DNA from: Actinomycetota bacterium
Lineage (GTDB): Bacteria > Actinomycetota > Actinomycetes > Actinomycetales > Microbacteriaceae
Length of the DNA stretch: 22,449 bases
Assembly: GCA_009699665.1 (NCBI GenBank)
Contig: WLNS01000006.1
Coordinates: forward strand, 1-22,449
Direction: 5' to 3'
Part shown: positions 14,399 through 20,908 of the stretch, piece after piece
Layout of the letters: the number at the start of each line of letters is the position of its first letter
Numbering within the stretch: the stretch's first letter is position 1
Notes under the pieces: model-generated
Database searches by the model: none
What the model was told of the DNA's origin: nothing
What the model saw: only the letters and a program-made list of their open reading frames with translations
Position numbers and translations under genes: made by a program

Positions 14399-14797
14399 AT
14401 GGCTACACCAAAGTCCGCAGTGCGCAAGCCGCGCAAAAAAGACAAGAAAAACATTGCCGTGGGTCAGGCCCACATCAAGTCGACCTTCAACAACACCATC
14501 GTGTCGATTACCGACACGACCGGTGCTGTCATCAGCTGGGCTTCGTCCGGTGGTGTGGGCTTCAAGGGCTCACGCAAGTCGACTCCCTACGCCGCACAGA
14601 TGGCCGCAGAGTCGGCCGCCCGTCAGGCGCAGGAGCACGGCATGAAGAAGGTCGACGTCTTCGTCAAAGGACCGGGTTCCGGTCGCGAGACGGCAATCCG
14701 TTCACTGCAGGCCGCCGGTCTTGAGGTTGGTTCGATCAGCGATGTGACGCCTCAAGCGCACAACGGCTGCCGTCCGCCCAAGCGTCGCCGCGTCTAG
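14399..14797 (+). CDS. rpsK: 30S ribosomal protein S11
   Basis: Complete S11 (132 residues), located at the platform near the mRNA exit and the E site. Landmarks are GQAHIKSTFNNTIVSITDTT, GFKGSRKSTPYAAQMAAESA, VFVKGPGSGRETAIRSLQAA and the terminal PQAHNGCRPPKRRRV. A TAGGAGA SD precedes the ATG. rpoA follows rather than rpsD, which in many bacteria stands between rpsK and rpoA. Confidence 0.99.
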   Translation: MATPKSAVRKPRKKDKKNIAVGQAHIKSTFNNTIVSITDTTGAVISWASSGGVGFKGSRKSTPYAAQMAAESAARQAQEHGMKKVDVFVKGPGSGRETAIRSLQAAGLEVGSISDVTPQAHNGCRPPKRRRV

Positions 14798-14842
14798 TTT
14801 TTCGCCTCACGGTACCCCCATTCACAATTAAATAATCACGCA

Positions 14843-14872
14843 CGGAAGTGTCATATATCGGACACTTGGCCG
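14843..14872 (+). promoter_or_regulatory. Hairpin immediately before the rpoA ribosome binding site
   Basis: CGG-AAGTGTC (14843-14852) pairs with GACACTT-gg-CCG (14861-14872): seven perfect base pairs, a two-base bulge and three more pairs around the loop ATATATCG. The AAAGGA SD (14873-14878) begins at the base after the stem and the GTG of rpoA is at 14886. The stem could therefore control access of the ribosome to rpoA, or mark an mRNA processing point between rpsK and rpoA. Its mechanism is inferred. Confidence 0.5.
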
Positions 14873-14885
14873 AAAGGAATACACA

Positions 14886-15878
14886 GTGCTCATTGCACAG
14901 CGCCCCACGCTTGTCGAAGAGACCATCTCGGAGTTCCGTTCGCGGTTCATTATCGAGCCGCTTGAACCAGGATTTGGATACACCCTGGGTAACTCTCTGC
15001 GCCGCACCCTGCTGTCGTCGATTCCTGGCGCAGCGGTCACCAGCATTCGTCTGGATGGTGTGCAGCACCCCTTCAGCACCATTCCGGGTGCCAAAGAGGA
15101 CGTCACCGAAATCATTCTCAACATCAAGTCGATTGTTGTGTCGAGCGAGCACGACGAACCCATCACGGTTCGCCTGAGCAAGAACGGCGCAGGAGTGGTC
15201 ACGGCCGCCAACATCACGGCGCCCGCGGGTGTTGAGATTCACAATCCTGACCTGGTTATCGCCACGCTCAACGACAAGGCAAAGTTTGACCTCGAGCTCA
15301 TCATTGAGCGCGGTCGTGGCTATGTCTCGTCTGAGCAAAACCGCAACGAGTATTCCGAGGCCGGGCAAATGCCGGTTGACTCGATCTACTCGCCCGTGCT
15401 CAAGGTGACCTACCGCGTTGAGGCGACCCGTGCCGGAGAGCGCACTGACTTCGACCGTCTCGTCGTTGACGTTGAGACCAAGCCGGCAATCACCCCCCGC
15501 GACGCCATGGCGTCGGCCGGTCGCACACTGACCGAGCTGTTCGGTCTGGCCCGCGAACTCAACTCGGCCGCTGAGGGCATTGAGATTGGCCCGGCTCCGG
15601 TTGACGCCATCACGACTTCAGAGCTGCAGATTCCGATTGAAGACATGGACCTGTCGGTTCGTTCGTACAACTGCCTCAAGCGCGAGGGAATCAACACGAT
15701 TAGCGAACTCGTGGCTCTCTCGGAGCACCAGCTCATGAACATTCGCAACTTCGGCCAGAAATCGGTCGACGAGGTTCGCGACAAGCTCATTGAAATGGGA
15801 CTGTCACTCAAGGATTCGGTTCCTGGATTCGACGGTGCCCACTTCTACGGTGGATACGACGACGAGGAACAGATCTAG
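14886..15878 (+). CDS. rpoA: RNA polymerase alpha subunit
   Basis: Alpha subunit (330 residues), which dimerises to nucleate RNA polymerase assembly. The N-terminal domain (about 1-228) has EPLEPGFGYTLGNSLRRTLL and SIPGAAVTSIRLDGVQHPFS. After a linker comes the C-terminal DNA-contacting domain: MDLSVRSYNCLKREGINTIS and NIRNFGQKSVDEVRDKL. Arg259 aligns with the UP-element-binding Arg265 of E. coli. A short acidic tail (YDDEEQI) ends the protein. The start is GTG behind AAAGGA, just downstream of a hairpin. rplQ follows after 47 nt. Confidence 0.99.
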   Translation: MLIAQRPTLVEETISEFRSRFIIEPLEPGFGYTLGNSLRRTLLSSIPGAAVTSIRLDGVQHPFSTIPGAKEDVTEIILNIKSIVVSSEHDEPITVRLSKNGAGVVTAANITAPAGVEIHNPDLVIATLNDKAKFDLELIIERGRGYVSSEQNRNEYSEAGQMPVDSIYSPVLKVTYRVEATRAGERTDFDRLVVDVETKPAITPRDAMASAGRTLTELFGLARELNSAAEGIEIGPAPVDAITTSELQIPIEDMDLSVRSYNCLKREGINTISELVALSEHQLMNIRNFGQKSVDEVRDKLIEMGLSLKDSVPGFDGAHFYGGYDDEEQI

Positions 15879-15925
15879 GCTTCGCGCTGAGATTCTGTCA
15901 TCACTGTTAAACGGAGAAAGAAAAA

Positions 15926-16606
15926 ATGCCTGCACCTACTAAAGGTCCCCGTCTCGGTGGCGGCCCGGCTCACGAGCGCCTCATGCTCGCGAACCTTGCC
16001 GCGGCCCTGTTCACCCACAAGTCCATCCAAACCACTGAGACAAAGGCCAAGCGTCTTCGTCCGCTAGCCGAGCGTCTGGTGACGTTTGCCAAGCGTGGCG
16101 ATCTGCACGCCCGCCGTCGCGTGATTCAGGTCTTGCGCAACAACAAAGAGGCCGTGCACATTCTCTTCACCGAGATTGCGCCCCAGATGAACGAGCGTGA
16201 GGGCGGTTATACGCGTATCACCAAGCTCGGCTACCGCAAGGGTGACAACGCCCCCATGGCCGCCATCGAGCTCGTGCTCGAGCCCGTTGTGAAGAAGCCC
16301 GTGTCGGCCAAGAAGGCCGCTGCGGCCAAGGCTGTGCAAGATGCACCCAAGGCCGCCGCTCCGGCTGCTGCTGTCGCTGAGGCGCCGTCAGAAGAGCTCG
16401 TGGTGACCGACGGCATCGTTGATGACCTCACTGAGACCACTGCTGAGGCGACGGCAGAAGCACCGACACAGGAGGCACCCGTTGCCGAGGCCGCTGCTGC
16501 TGAAGCACCTGCCGAGGAAGCTCCTGCCGAGGAAGCACCTGCTGCTGAGGCTACTGAAGAGGCTCCTGCTGAAGAAGCACCTGCCGCTGAGGCTGACAAA
16601 GAATAA
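15926..16606 (+). CDS. rplQ: 50S ribosomal protein L17 with acidic C-terminal extension
   Basis: The L17 core is residues 1-120: GPRLGGGPAHERLMLANLAA, TTETKAKRLRPLAERLVTFA and ITKLGYRKGDNAPMAAIELV. L17 lies near the tunnel exit. Residues 121-226 are added. First comes a basic Ala/Lys run (AKKAAAAKAVQ), then an acidic Ala/Glu/Pro region with EEAPAEEAPAEEAPAAEA-like repeats interrupted by LVVTDGIVDDLTE (about 148-160). This nearly doubles the protein relative to the usual roughly 120 residues. It is the last gene of the alpha block and is followed by a strong terminator. Confidence 0.96.
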   Translation: MPAPTKGPRLGGGPAHERLMLANLAAALFTHKSIQTTETKAKRLRPLAERLVTFAKRGDLHARRRVIQVLRNNKEAVHILFTEIAPQMNEREGGYTRITKLGYRKGDNAPMAAIELVLEPVVKKPVSAKKAAAAKAVQDAPKAAAPAAAVAEAPSEELVVTDGIVDDLTETTAEATAEAPTQEAPVAEAAAAEAPAEEAPAEEAPAAEATEEAPAEEAPAAEADKE

Positions 16607-16625
16607 CGTGCGCACTGCGCCCCGC

Positions 16626-16654
16626 AAGACCCTCGCCCAGCCGGCGGGGGTCTT
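16626..16654 (+). terminator. Intrinsic terminator of the alpha operon
   Basis: AAGACCC-T-CGCC (16626-16637) and GGCG-G-GGGTCTT (16643-16654) form a 12-bp stem with one T-G pair and a five-base loop, CAGCC, 19 nt after the rplQ stop. The stem ends in TT and is followed by CTGGTTTG, a weak U-tract as is common in actinobacteria. Confidence 0.85.
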
Positions 16655-16684
16655 CTGGTTTGCCGGCCATAGACTTTTGGCATC

Positions 16685-17515
16685 ATGAAGAGTGCCACCG
16701 CCACGCGCATCCGTTTGGATATCGCCTATGACGGCACGAACTTTGCCGGCTGGGGCATCCAGCCGAATCACCGCACGGTACAGGGCGTGCTTGAAGAAGC
16801 ACTGGGGCTGATTCTGCGCGCGCCCTCGGTTGTGCGCCTGACCGTAGCCGGGCGCACCGATGCCGGGGTTCACGCCAGTGGCCAGGTGGCGCATGCCGAC
16901 GTGACCACATCAATGGCACCGGCCGAAATTCACCGCCGCCTAGGTCGTTATCTCGGGTCCGACTCCGATGTCGCCATCCACGCCGTAACCCTAGCGCCAC
17001 CCGGATTCGATGCTCGCTTCTCTGCGGAGGCCAGGCGCTACGAATACCGGATCATGGACGGATCAGACCGGGTCAATCCGCTGGAACGTCACCGAGCCGC
17101 TATTTTGCCCAACCGGCTCGATCTCGACGCCATGCAAGACGTCGCTCGGCGTGTGACCGGCCTTCGTGACTTTGGAGCATTCTGCAAGCCGCGAGCGATG
17201 GCCACCACGATTCGAGAACTGCAAGAGTTTGAGTGGAAGCGCGAAGACGACAACACCCTAGTCGCCAGTCTGCAGGCAGACGCTTTTTGTCACTCGATGG
17301 TGCGGGCGCTCGTGGGTGCCAGCGTCGCAGCAGGACAGGGCCGACTCAGCATCGGCGATCTTGAAAAGTTGCGCGACGGCGCCAAGCGCACGAGCCGGTT
17401 CAAGGTCATGCCGGCGCACGGCCTGTGCCTTAACGAGGTCATTTATCCGCCGGACGACGAGGTTGGCGCCAGAGCGGAGCTCACCCGAACGCGCCGCGAT
17501 TTGCCCAGCGATTAG
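16685..17515 (+). CDS. truA: tRNA pseudouridine(38-40) synthase TruA
   Basis: Isomerises uridines 38-40 in the anticodon arm of many tRNAs. The catalytic motif GRTDAGVHASGQVAH carries the nucleophile Asp59. Other signatures are LDIAYDGTNFAGWGIQP and the C-terminal FCHSMVRALVGASVAAGQGR. The length (276) is typical. It sits after the rplQ terminator. A -10-like TAGACT (16670-16675) lies 9 nt before the ATG, so the transcript could have a very short leader. I see no clear -35 or SD. Confidence 0.95.
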   Translation: MKSATATRIRLDIAYDGTNFAGWGIQPNHRTVQGVLEEALGLILRAPSVVRLTVAGRTDAGVHASGQVAHADVTTSMAPAEIHRRLGRYLGSDSDVAIHAVTLAPPGFDARFSAEARRYEYRIMDGSDRVNPLERHRAAILPNRLDLDAMQDVARRVTGLRDFGAFCKPRAMATTIRELQEFEWKREDDNTLVASLQADAFCHSMVRALVGASVAAGQGRLSIGDLEKLRDGAKRTSRFKVMPAHGLCLNEVIYPPDDEVGARAELTRTRRDLPSD

Positions 17516-17530
17516 GCAATCGCGTACTGT
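17501..17530 (+). promoter_or_regulatory. Possible promoter for rplM-rpsI-glmM
   Basis: TTGCCC (17501-17506) and TACTGT (17525-17530) are separated by 18 nt and overlap the end of truA. They fit the loose actinobacterial pattern (TTGnnn, TAnnnT). A start about 7 nt downstream would give a leader of about 130 nt before rplM. A TTGACA at 17600-17605 was also considered, but no -10 box follows at a proper distance. Confidence 0.35.
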
Positions 17531-17590
17531 TAACACTTGGTGCCACTGCTCCCTATGGGCGAGGCATGCGAATGAGCCCTCAATAGCTGG

Positions 17591-17613
17591 GTTCTGGTCT
17601 TGACATCCAGAAC
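17591..17613 (+). promoter_or_regulatory. Hairpin in the rplM leader
   Basis: GTTCTGG (17591-17597) and CCAGAAC (17607-17613) form a perfect 7-bp stem with a nine-base loop, 55 nt before the GTG of rplM. L13 represses its own operon in E. coli, and leader RNAs before rplM are known in other phyla. Whether this hairpin works that way is not shown. Confidence 0.4.
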
Positions 17614-17668
17614 GTAGCGACCGAGCGGGATTCACGAACCACTCACTTCGAAAAGTTAAGGCACTATT

Positions 17669-18115
17669 GTGACGCGCACATATACGCCCAAGATCTCTGA
17701 GGTTAAGCGCAACTGGGTCATCATTGATGCAACCGACGTTGTGCTGGGCCGCTTGGCCAGCCACACCGCCACGATCCTTCGTGGCAAGAACAAGCCCACG
17801 TTCACGCCACACATGGACATGGGTGATTTCGTCATCATCATCAACGCCGACAAGGTTGCCCTCACGGGCGCCAAGCTGGCTCAGAAAAAGGCCTACCGCC
17901 ACTCGGGCTACCCGGGCGGACTCACGGCCACCTCGTACGCCGAACTTCTTGAGAAGAATCCTGAGCGTGCTGTTGAGAAGGCTGTTCGCGGCATGCTGCC
18001 CAAGACCTCGCTGGGCCGTGCGCAAATGCGCAAGCTCAAGGTCTACGCCGGTGCCGAGCACCCTCACGCTGCGCAGCAGCCCACCCCGTACAAGCTTGAC
18101 CAGGTCGCTCAGTAA
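17669..18115 (+). CDS. rplM: 50S ribosomal protein L13
   Basis: Complete L13 (148 residues), an early large-subunit assembly protein. It begins MTRTYTPKISEVKRNWVIID, then ATDVVLGRLASHTATILRGK, VALTGAKLAQKKAYRHSGYP and AVRGMLPKTSLGRAQMRKLK. The GTG start follows TTAAGG and matches the usual N-terminus. With rpsI 28 nt downstream it forms the widespread L13-S9 pair, here extended by glmM. Confidence 0.98.
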   Translation: MTRTYTPKISEVKRNWVIIDATDVVLGRLASHTATILRGKNKPTFTPHMDMGDFVIIINADKVALTGAKLAQKKAYRHSGYPGGLTATSYAELLEKNPERAVEKAVRGMLPKTSLGRAQMRKLKVYAGAEHPHAAQQPTPYKLDQVAQ

Positions 18116-18143
18116 GCGCCGAGATACTAAGGATTGAAGAGAA

Positions 18144-18674
18144 ATGACTGAGAACGAGACCCCGGCCGACGAGGCCGTCGACGGCGTAGAGGCCGCAGAG
18201 CCTGCAAAGGCCGAAGAAGAAATTACCGAGTACAGCACCGAGAGCCCGGCGGCGTCTGCTCCTCCGGCTCCGCGCGTTGTGCTGAATGTGCCCGGCGCAG
18301 CCGTCGGACGCCGCAAGCAGGCGATTGCCCGCGTGCGTCTCGTGCCCGGTGGCGGATCCATCACGGTCAACGGCCGTGAGTTCGCCGACTACTTTCCCAA
18401 CAAGCTTCACCAGCAGCTGATCAACGATCCGTTCACGGTGTTGAACCTGCTCGGCAGCTACGACGTGGTTGCGCGTATCACCGGAGGTGGCCCGTCGGGT
18501 CAAGCCGGTGCACTTCGCCTGGGCATCTCGCGCGCTCTCAACCTCATTGACGAAGAGAACAACCGTGCGACGCTCAAGAAGGCCGGATACCTGAGCCGTG
18601 ACGCACGCGTCAAAGAGCGCAAAAAGGCTGGACTCAAGAAGGCCCGCAAGGCTCCTCAGTACTCGAAGCGCTAG
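18144..18674 (+). CDS. rpsI: 30S ribosomal protein S9 with acidic N-terminal extension
   Basis: The S9 core starts at about residue 54 (VGRRKQAIARVRLVPGGGSI) and includes DPFTVLNLLGSYDVVARITG and the ending KKAGLKKARKAPQYSKR. The last Lys-Arg reaches P-site tRNA. Residues 1-50 are an acidic stretch (Glu/Ala/Pro), so the protein has 176 residues against about 130 in E. coli. Such extensions occur in other actinobacterial S9 proteins. The ATG follows AAGGATTGAAGAGAA. glmM follows 17 nt after the stop. Confidence 0.97.
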   Translation: MTENETPADEAVDGVEAAEPAKAEEEITEYSTESPAASAPPAPRVVLNVPGAAVGRRKQAIARVRLVPGGGSITVNGREFADYFPNKLHQQLINDPFTVLNLLGSYDVVARITGGGPSGQAGALRLGISRALNLIDEENNRATLKKAGYLSRDARVKERKKAGLKKARKAPQYSKR

Positions 18675-18691
18675 CCGCCAAGGTACAGACG

Positions 18692-20053
18692 ATGGCTCGT
18701 TTGTTCGGCACGGACGGCGTCCGAGGTCTTGCGAATCGGGAACTGACCGCCGACCTCGCTCTGGGGCTCGCGCAGTCTGCCGCGTTCGTGCTCATGCACG
18801 GGCGCCACGCTGACGAGCGGCGCGAAAAGGGCAAGCGACCGGTGGCGGTCATTGCTCGCGATCCGCGTATTTCGGGTGAGTTTCTTTCTTCCGCCGTGGC
18901 GGCGGGGCTGGCCAGTTCGGGAATCGACGTGCTCGACGCCGGGGTTCTTCCCACGCCCGCCTGCGCCTTTCTCATCAAGGACATTGATGCCGACTTTGGC
19001 GTAATGATTTCTGCCTCACACAATCCGGCTCCAGATAACGGCATCAAGTTTTTCGCTTATGGCGGGGTTAAGTTGCCCGACGAAGTCGAAGACCGCATCG
19101 AGGAGCACCTCGGAATCGAGAAACTGCTTCCCACGGGTAGCGAAGTGGGGCGCATCCGTCGCTTCGCCGATGCCGAGGATCGCTACGCGCTCCACCTGCT
19201 CGGCACCCTGCCGCACCGCCTCGACGGCGTGCACGTGGTGATTGACTGCGCTCACGGGGCGGCCGCAGCCGTGAGTCCGCAGGTATTCACCAATGCTGGC
19301 GCAACAATCACCGTGATTGGTGCCGAGCCCGACGGCAACAACATCAACGACGGTGTGGGGTCCACCCATTTGGAACTGCTGGCCGCCAAGGTGCGCGAGG
19401 TAGGAGCCGACGTGGGTATTGCCCACGATGGCGACGCCGATCGTTGCCTCGCGGTTGATGCCGAAGGCAACGTTATTGACGGCGATCACATCATGGCCAT
19501 CCTCGCGATTTCCATGAAAGAACGCGGCCTCTTGCCCGACAACACGCTCGTGGCCACAGTGATGAGTAACCTCGGGCTGCACCGCGCCATGACGGCTCAT
19601 GACATCACGGTGGTCGAGACGGCCGTGGGCGACCGCTACGTTGTCGAGGCGCTGGCTGCGGGCGGCCACGGCCTGGGTGGCGAACAATCGGGTCACGTGA
19701 TCATGTCGGAGTTTGGCACCACGGGTGACGGCGTGCTGACCGGTCTGCACCTGGTGGCCGAGATGGCCCGCACCGGCAAGAGCCTCAACGAACTCGCCGG
19801 CGTGATGACCGTCTATCCGCAGATTCTGGTCAACGTGCGCGGCGTCGACCACCGGGCCCTGCACGGCAACACGGTCATTGACACGGCCGTCGCCGAGGCC
19901 TCGCTCGAACTTGCCGATTCTGGACGCGTCCTCTTGCGTCCGTCGGGCACCGAGCCTATGGTTCGCGTAATGGTGGAGGCGGCCGACCAGGCCACCGCCG
20001 ATCGGCTCGCGCACGCTATCGCCGATGTCGTAAAGGCTGAGCTCGGGAGCTAG
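18692..20053 (+). CDS. glmM: Phosphoglucosamine mutase
   Basis: Converts glucosamine 6-phosphate to glucosamine 1-phosphate on the way to UDP-GlcNAc and peptidoglycan. Seen are FGTDGVRGLANRELT (5-19), the active-site loop MISASHNPAPDNGIKFF with phosphoserine Ser109, the magnesium loop HDGDADR (Asp246, Asp248, Asp250), the sugar-binding GGEQSGHVI and the phosphate-binding RPSGTEPMVRVM. The length (453) is standard. It is co-transcribed with rplM-rpsI, a common actinobacterial arrangement. Confidence 0.98.
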   Translation: MARLFGTDGVRGLANRELTADLALGLAQSAAFVLMHGRHADERREKGKRPVAVIARDPRISGEFLSSAVAAGLASSGIDVLDAGVLPTPACAFLIKDIDADFGVMISASHNPAPDNGIKFFAYGGVKLPDEVEDRIEEHLGIEKLLPTGSEVGRIRRFADAEDRYALHLLGTLPHRLDGVHVVIDCAHGAAAAVSPQVFTNAGATITVIGAEPDGNNINDGVGSTHLELLAAKVREVGADVGIAHDGDADRCLAVDAEGNVIDGDHIMAILAISMKERGLLPDNTLVATVMSNLGLHRAMTAHDITVVETAVGDRYVVEALAAGGHGLGGEQSGHVIMSEFGTTGDGVLTGLHLVAEMARTGKSLNELAGVMTVYPQILVNVRGVDHRALHGNTVIDTAVAEASLELADSGRVLLRPSGTEPMVRVMVEAADQATADRLAHAIADVVKAELGS

Positions 20054-20056
20054 GCC

Positions 20057-20287
20057 GTGTTGGCTCGAATCGTTCGCGCGGTGATGTGGGTACTGGTGTC
20101 TCTCGATGTCATCGGCACGCTCTGGTTGGCGGGCCTGTCACTATTCGGGGGCTACGTGCTCGATCAGGGCACATGGGAATACGTTGGTGGCGGTAACGGC
20201 GGCGCGGCGGCGGCCGTCATCCTTTTCGGTGCGGTGGTCGCGGCCGTGATTGTGCTCGCCGCTCGTTCCCTCCATCGTCGTCAATAA
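20057..20287 (+). CDS. Small two-helix membrane protein of unknown function
   Basis: A 76-residue protein from a GTG 3 nt after the glmM stop. Two hydrophobic segments are visible, about residues 8-33 (VMWVLVSLDVIGTLWLAGLS) and 49-70 (AAAAVILFGAVVAAVIVLAA). They are joined by a Gly-rich loop (WEYVGGGNGGA), and the end is basic (SLHRRQ). The arginines near both termini suggest both ends lie in the cytoplasm. I do not recognise the family. Its spacing behind glmM suggests co-transcription, and a role at the cell envelope is only a guess. The SD is weak. Confidence 0.6.
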   Translation: MLARIVRAVMWVLVSLDVIGTLWLAGLSLFGGYVLDQGTWEYVGGGNGGAAAAVILFGAVVAAVIVLAARSLHRRQ

Positions 20288-20343
20288 TTCGCGACCCAGC
20301 GACCGGGTGCCGGGATAACAGTGACGTGCGGCGGTGCTTCGAC

Positions 20344-20853
20344 TCATAGGGGAACCTGCTCCTCGTGGACTCTGGCCAACACGGCAGATTTAAGCAGGGA
20401 GCGGGCGGCGACGTGGACTGTCTCTCCCAAGAGCGTTGATAAGTATTCGGCCAAGCGTGTGAGTGGGATAAGTCCAAATCGTTCGGCATCGAAGTCCACC
20501 ACGATGTCGATGTCGGATTCCTCGGTGTCGGTTCCCCGCGCCACAGAACCAAACACGTAGGCATTTCGTGCGCCGTGACGCGCGAGAGCCAGATTGACCT
20601 CTCGGCGGCGGTAAAGAAGTTTGGCCATTCGAGGAGAACGGGCATCGTGTCGGCGACGTGAGGTCCTCGACGACAACACGAGATTCGCGCCCGCCGCAGC
20701 AAGCAGGCGCTCCAACGTCACGAGAGTGGGCGTGGCGTCGCCCGACTCATAGCGCGAAAACGTTGCTTGAGATGTGCCCGCCCGAGCAGCGTGCTCGGAT
20801 TGAGAGAGCCCGGCAAATCGTCGAGCCTCGCGAATGAGCGAACCAACTTCCAT
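20344..20853 (-). CDS. XRE-type HTH fused to an MNT-like nucleotidyltransferase domain
   Basis: Residues 4-58 form a helix-turn-helix of the XRE type (IREARRFAGLSQSEHAARAG, TSQATFSRYESGDATPTL). After a basic linker (SRTSRRRHDARSPR) comes a minimal nucleotidyltransferase domain (about 75-169) with GSVARGTDTEESDIDIVVDF: Gly102-Ser103 and the metal ligands Asp114 and Asp116. Where a third Asp is usual (V-D-V/L-V), the protein has V-H-V (His148). MNT proteins are known as antitoxins of HEPN ribonucleases, often by AMPylating them, but no HEPN gene is adjacent. The ATG at 20853 is chosen over a TTG at 20871 because the TTG lies inside the operator palindrome and a -10 box stands 6 nt before the ATG. 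Confidence 0.85.
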   Translation of the reverse strand: MEVGSLIREARRFAGLSQSEHAARAGTSQATFSRYESGDATPTLVTLERLLAAAGANLVLSSRTSRRRHDARSPRMAKLLYRRREVNLALARHGARNAYVFGSVARGTDTEESDIDIVVDFDAERFGLIPLTRLAEYLSTLLGETVHVAARSLLKSAVLARVHEEQVPL

Positions 20854-20859
20854 GCTGCG

Positions 20860-20886
20860 ACTATATATCAAAGTTGATATACTATA
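20860..20886 (-). promoter_or_regulatory. Palindromic operator over the promoter of the HTH-MNT gene
   Basis: TATATCAA-AG-TTGATATA (20864-20881) is a perfect inverted repeat with 8-bp arms. On the minus strand a -10 box TATAGT (20865-20860) overlaps its edge. CGCAGC and the ATG follow directly, so transcription would start at or next to the ATG (a leaderless mRNA). A second TATAGT lies at 20886-20881. The site fits autorepression by the HTH domain; the binding protein is inferred. Confidence 0.65.
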
Positions 20887-20908
20887 CCGAGAAGCTCATA
20901 GTGGGGAA

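Noticed and set aside
17600..17605. TTGACA as a -35 box for rplM
   Set aside because: No TAnnnT-type -10 lies 16-19 nt downstream, and the hexamer falls in the loop of the GTTCTGG/CCAGAAC hairpin.
19016..20014. A 332-codon minus-strand frame opposite glmM
   Set aside because: Antisense shadow of glmM; His/Val/Gly-rich with no motif.
20854..20871. Upstream TTG start for the HTH-MNT protein (six extra residues)
   Set aside because: It lies inside the operator palindrome and upstream of the likely transcription start; the ATG at 20853 fits the leaderless arrangement and the HTH family N-terminus better.
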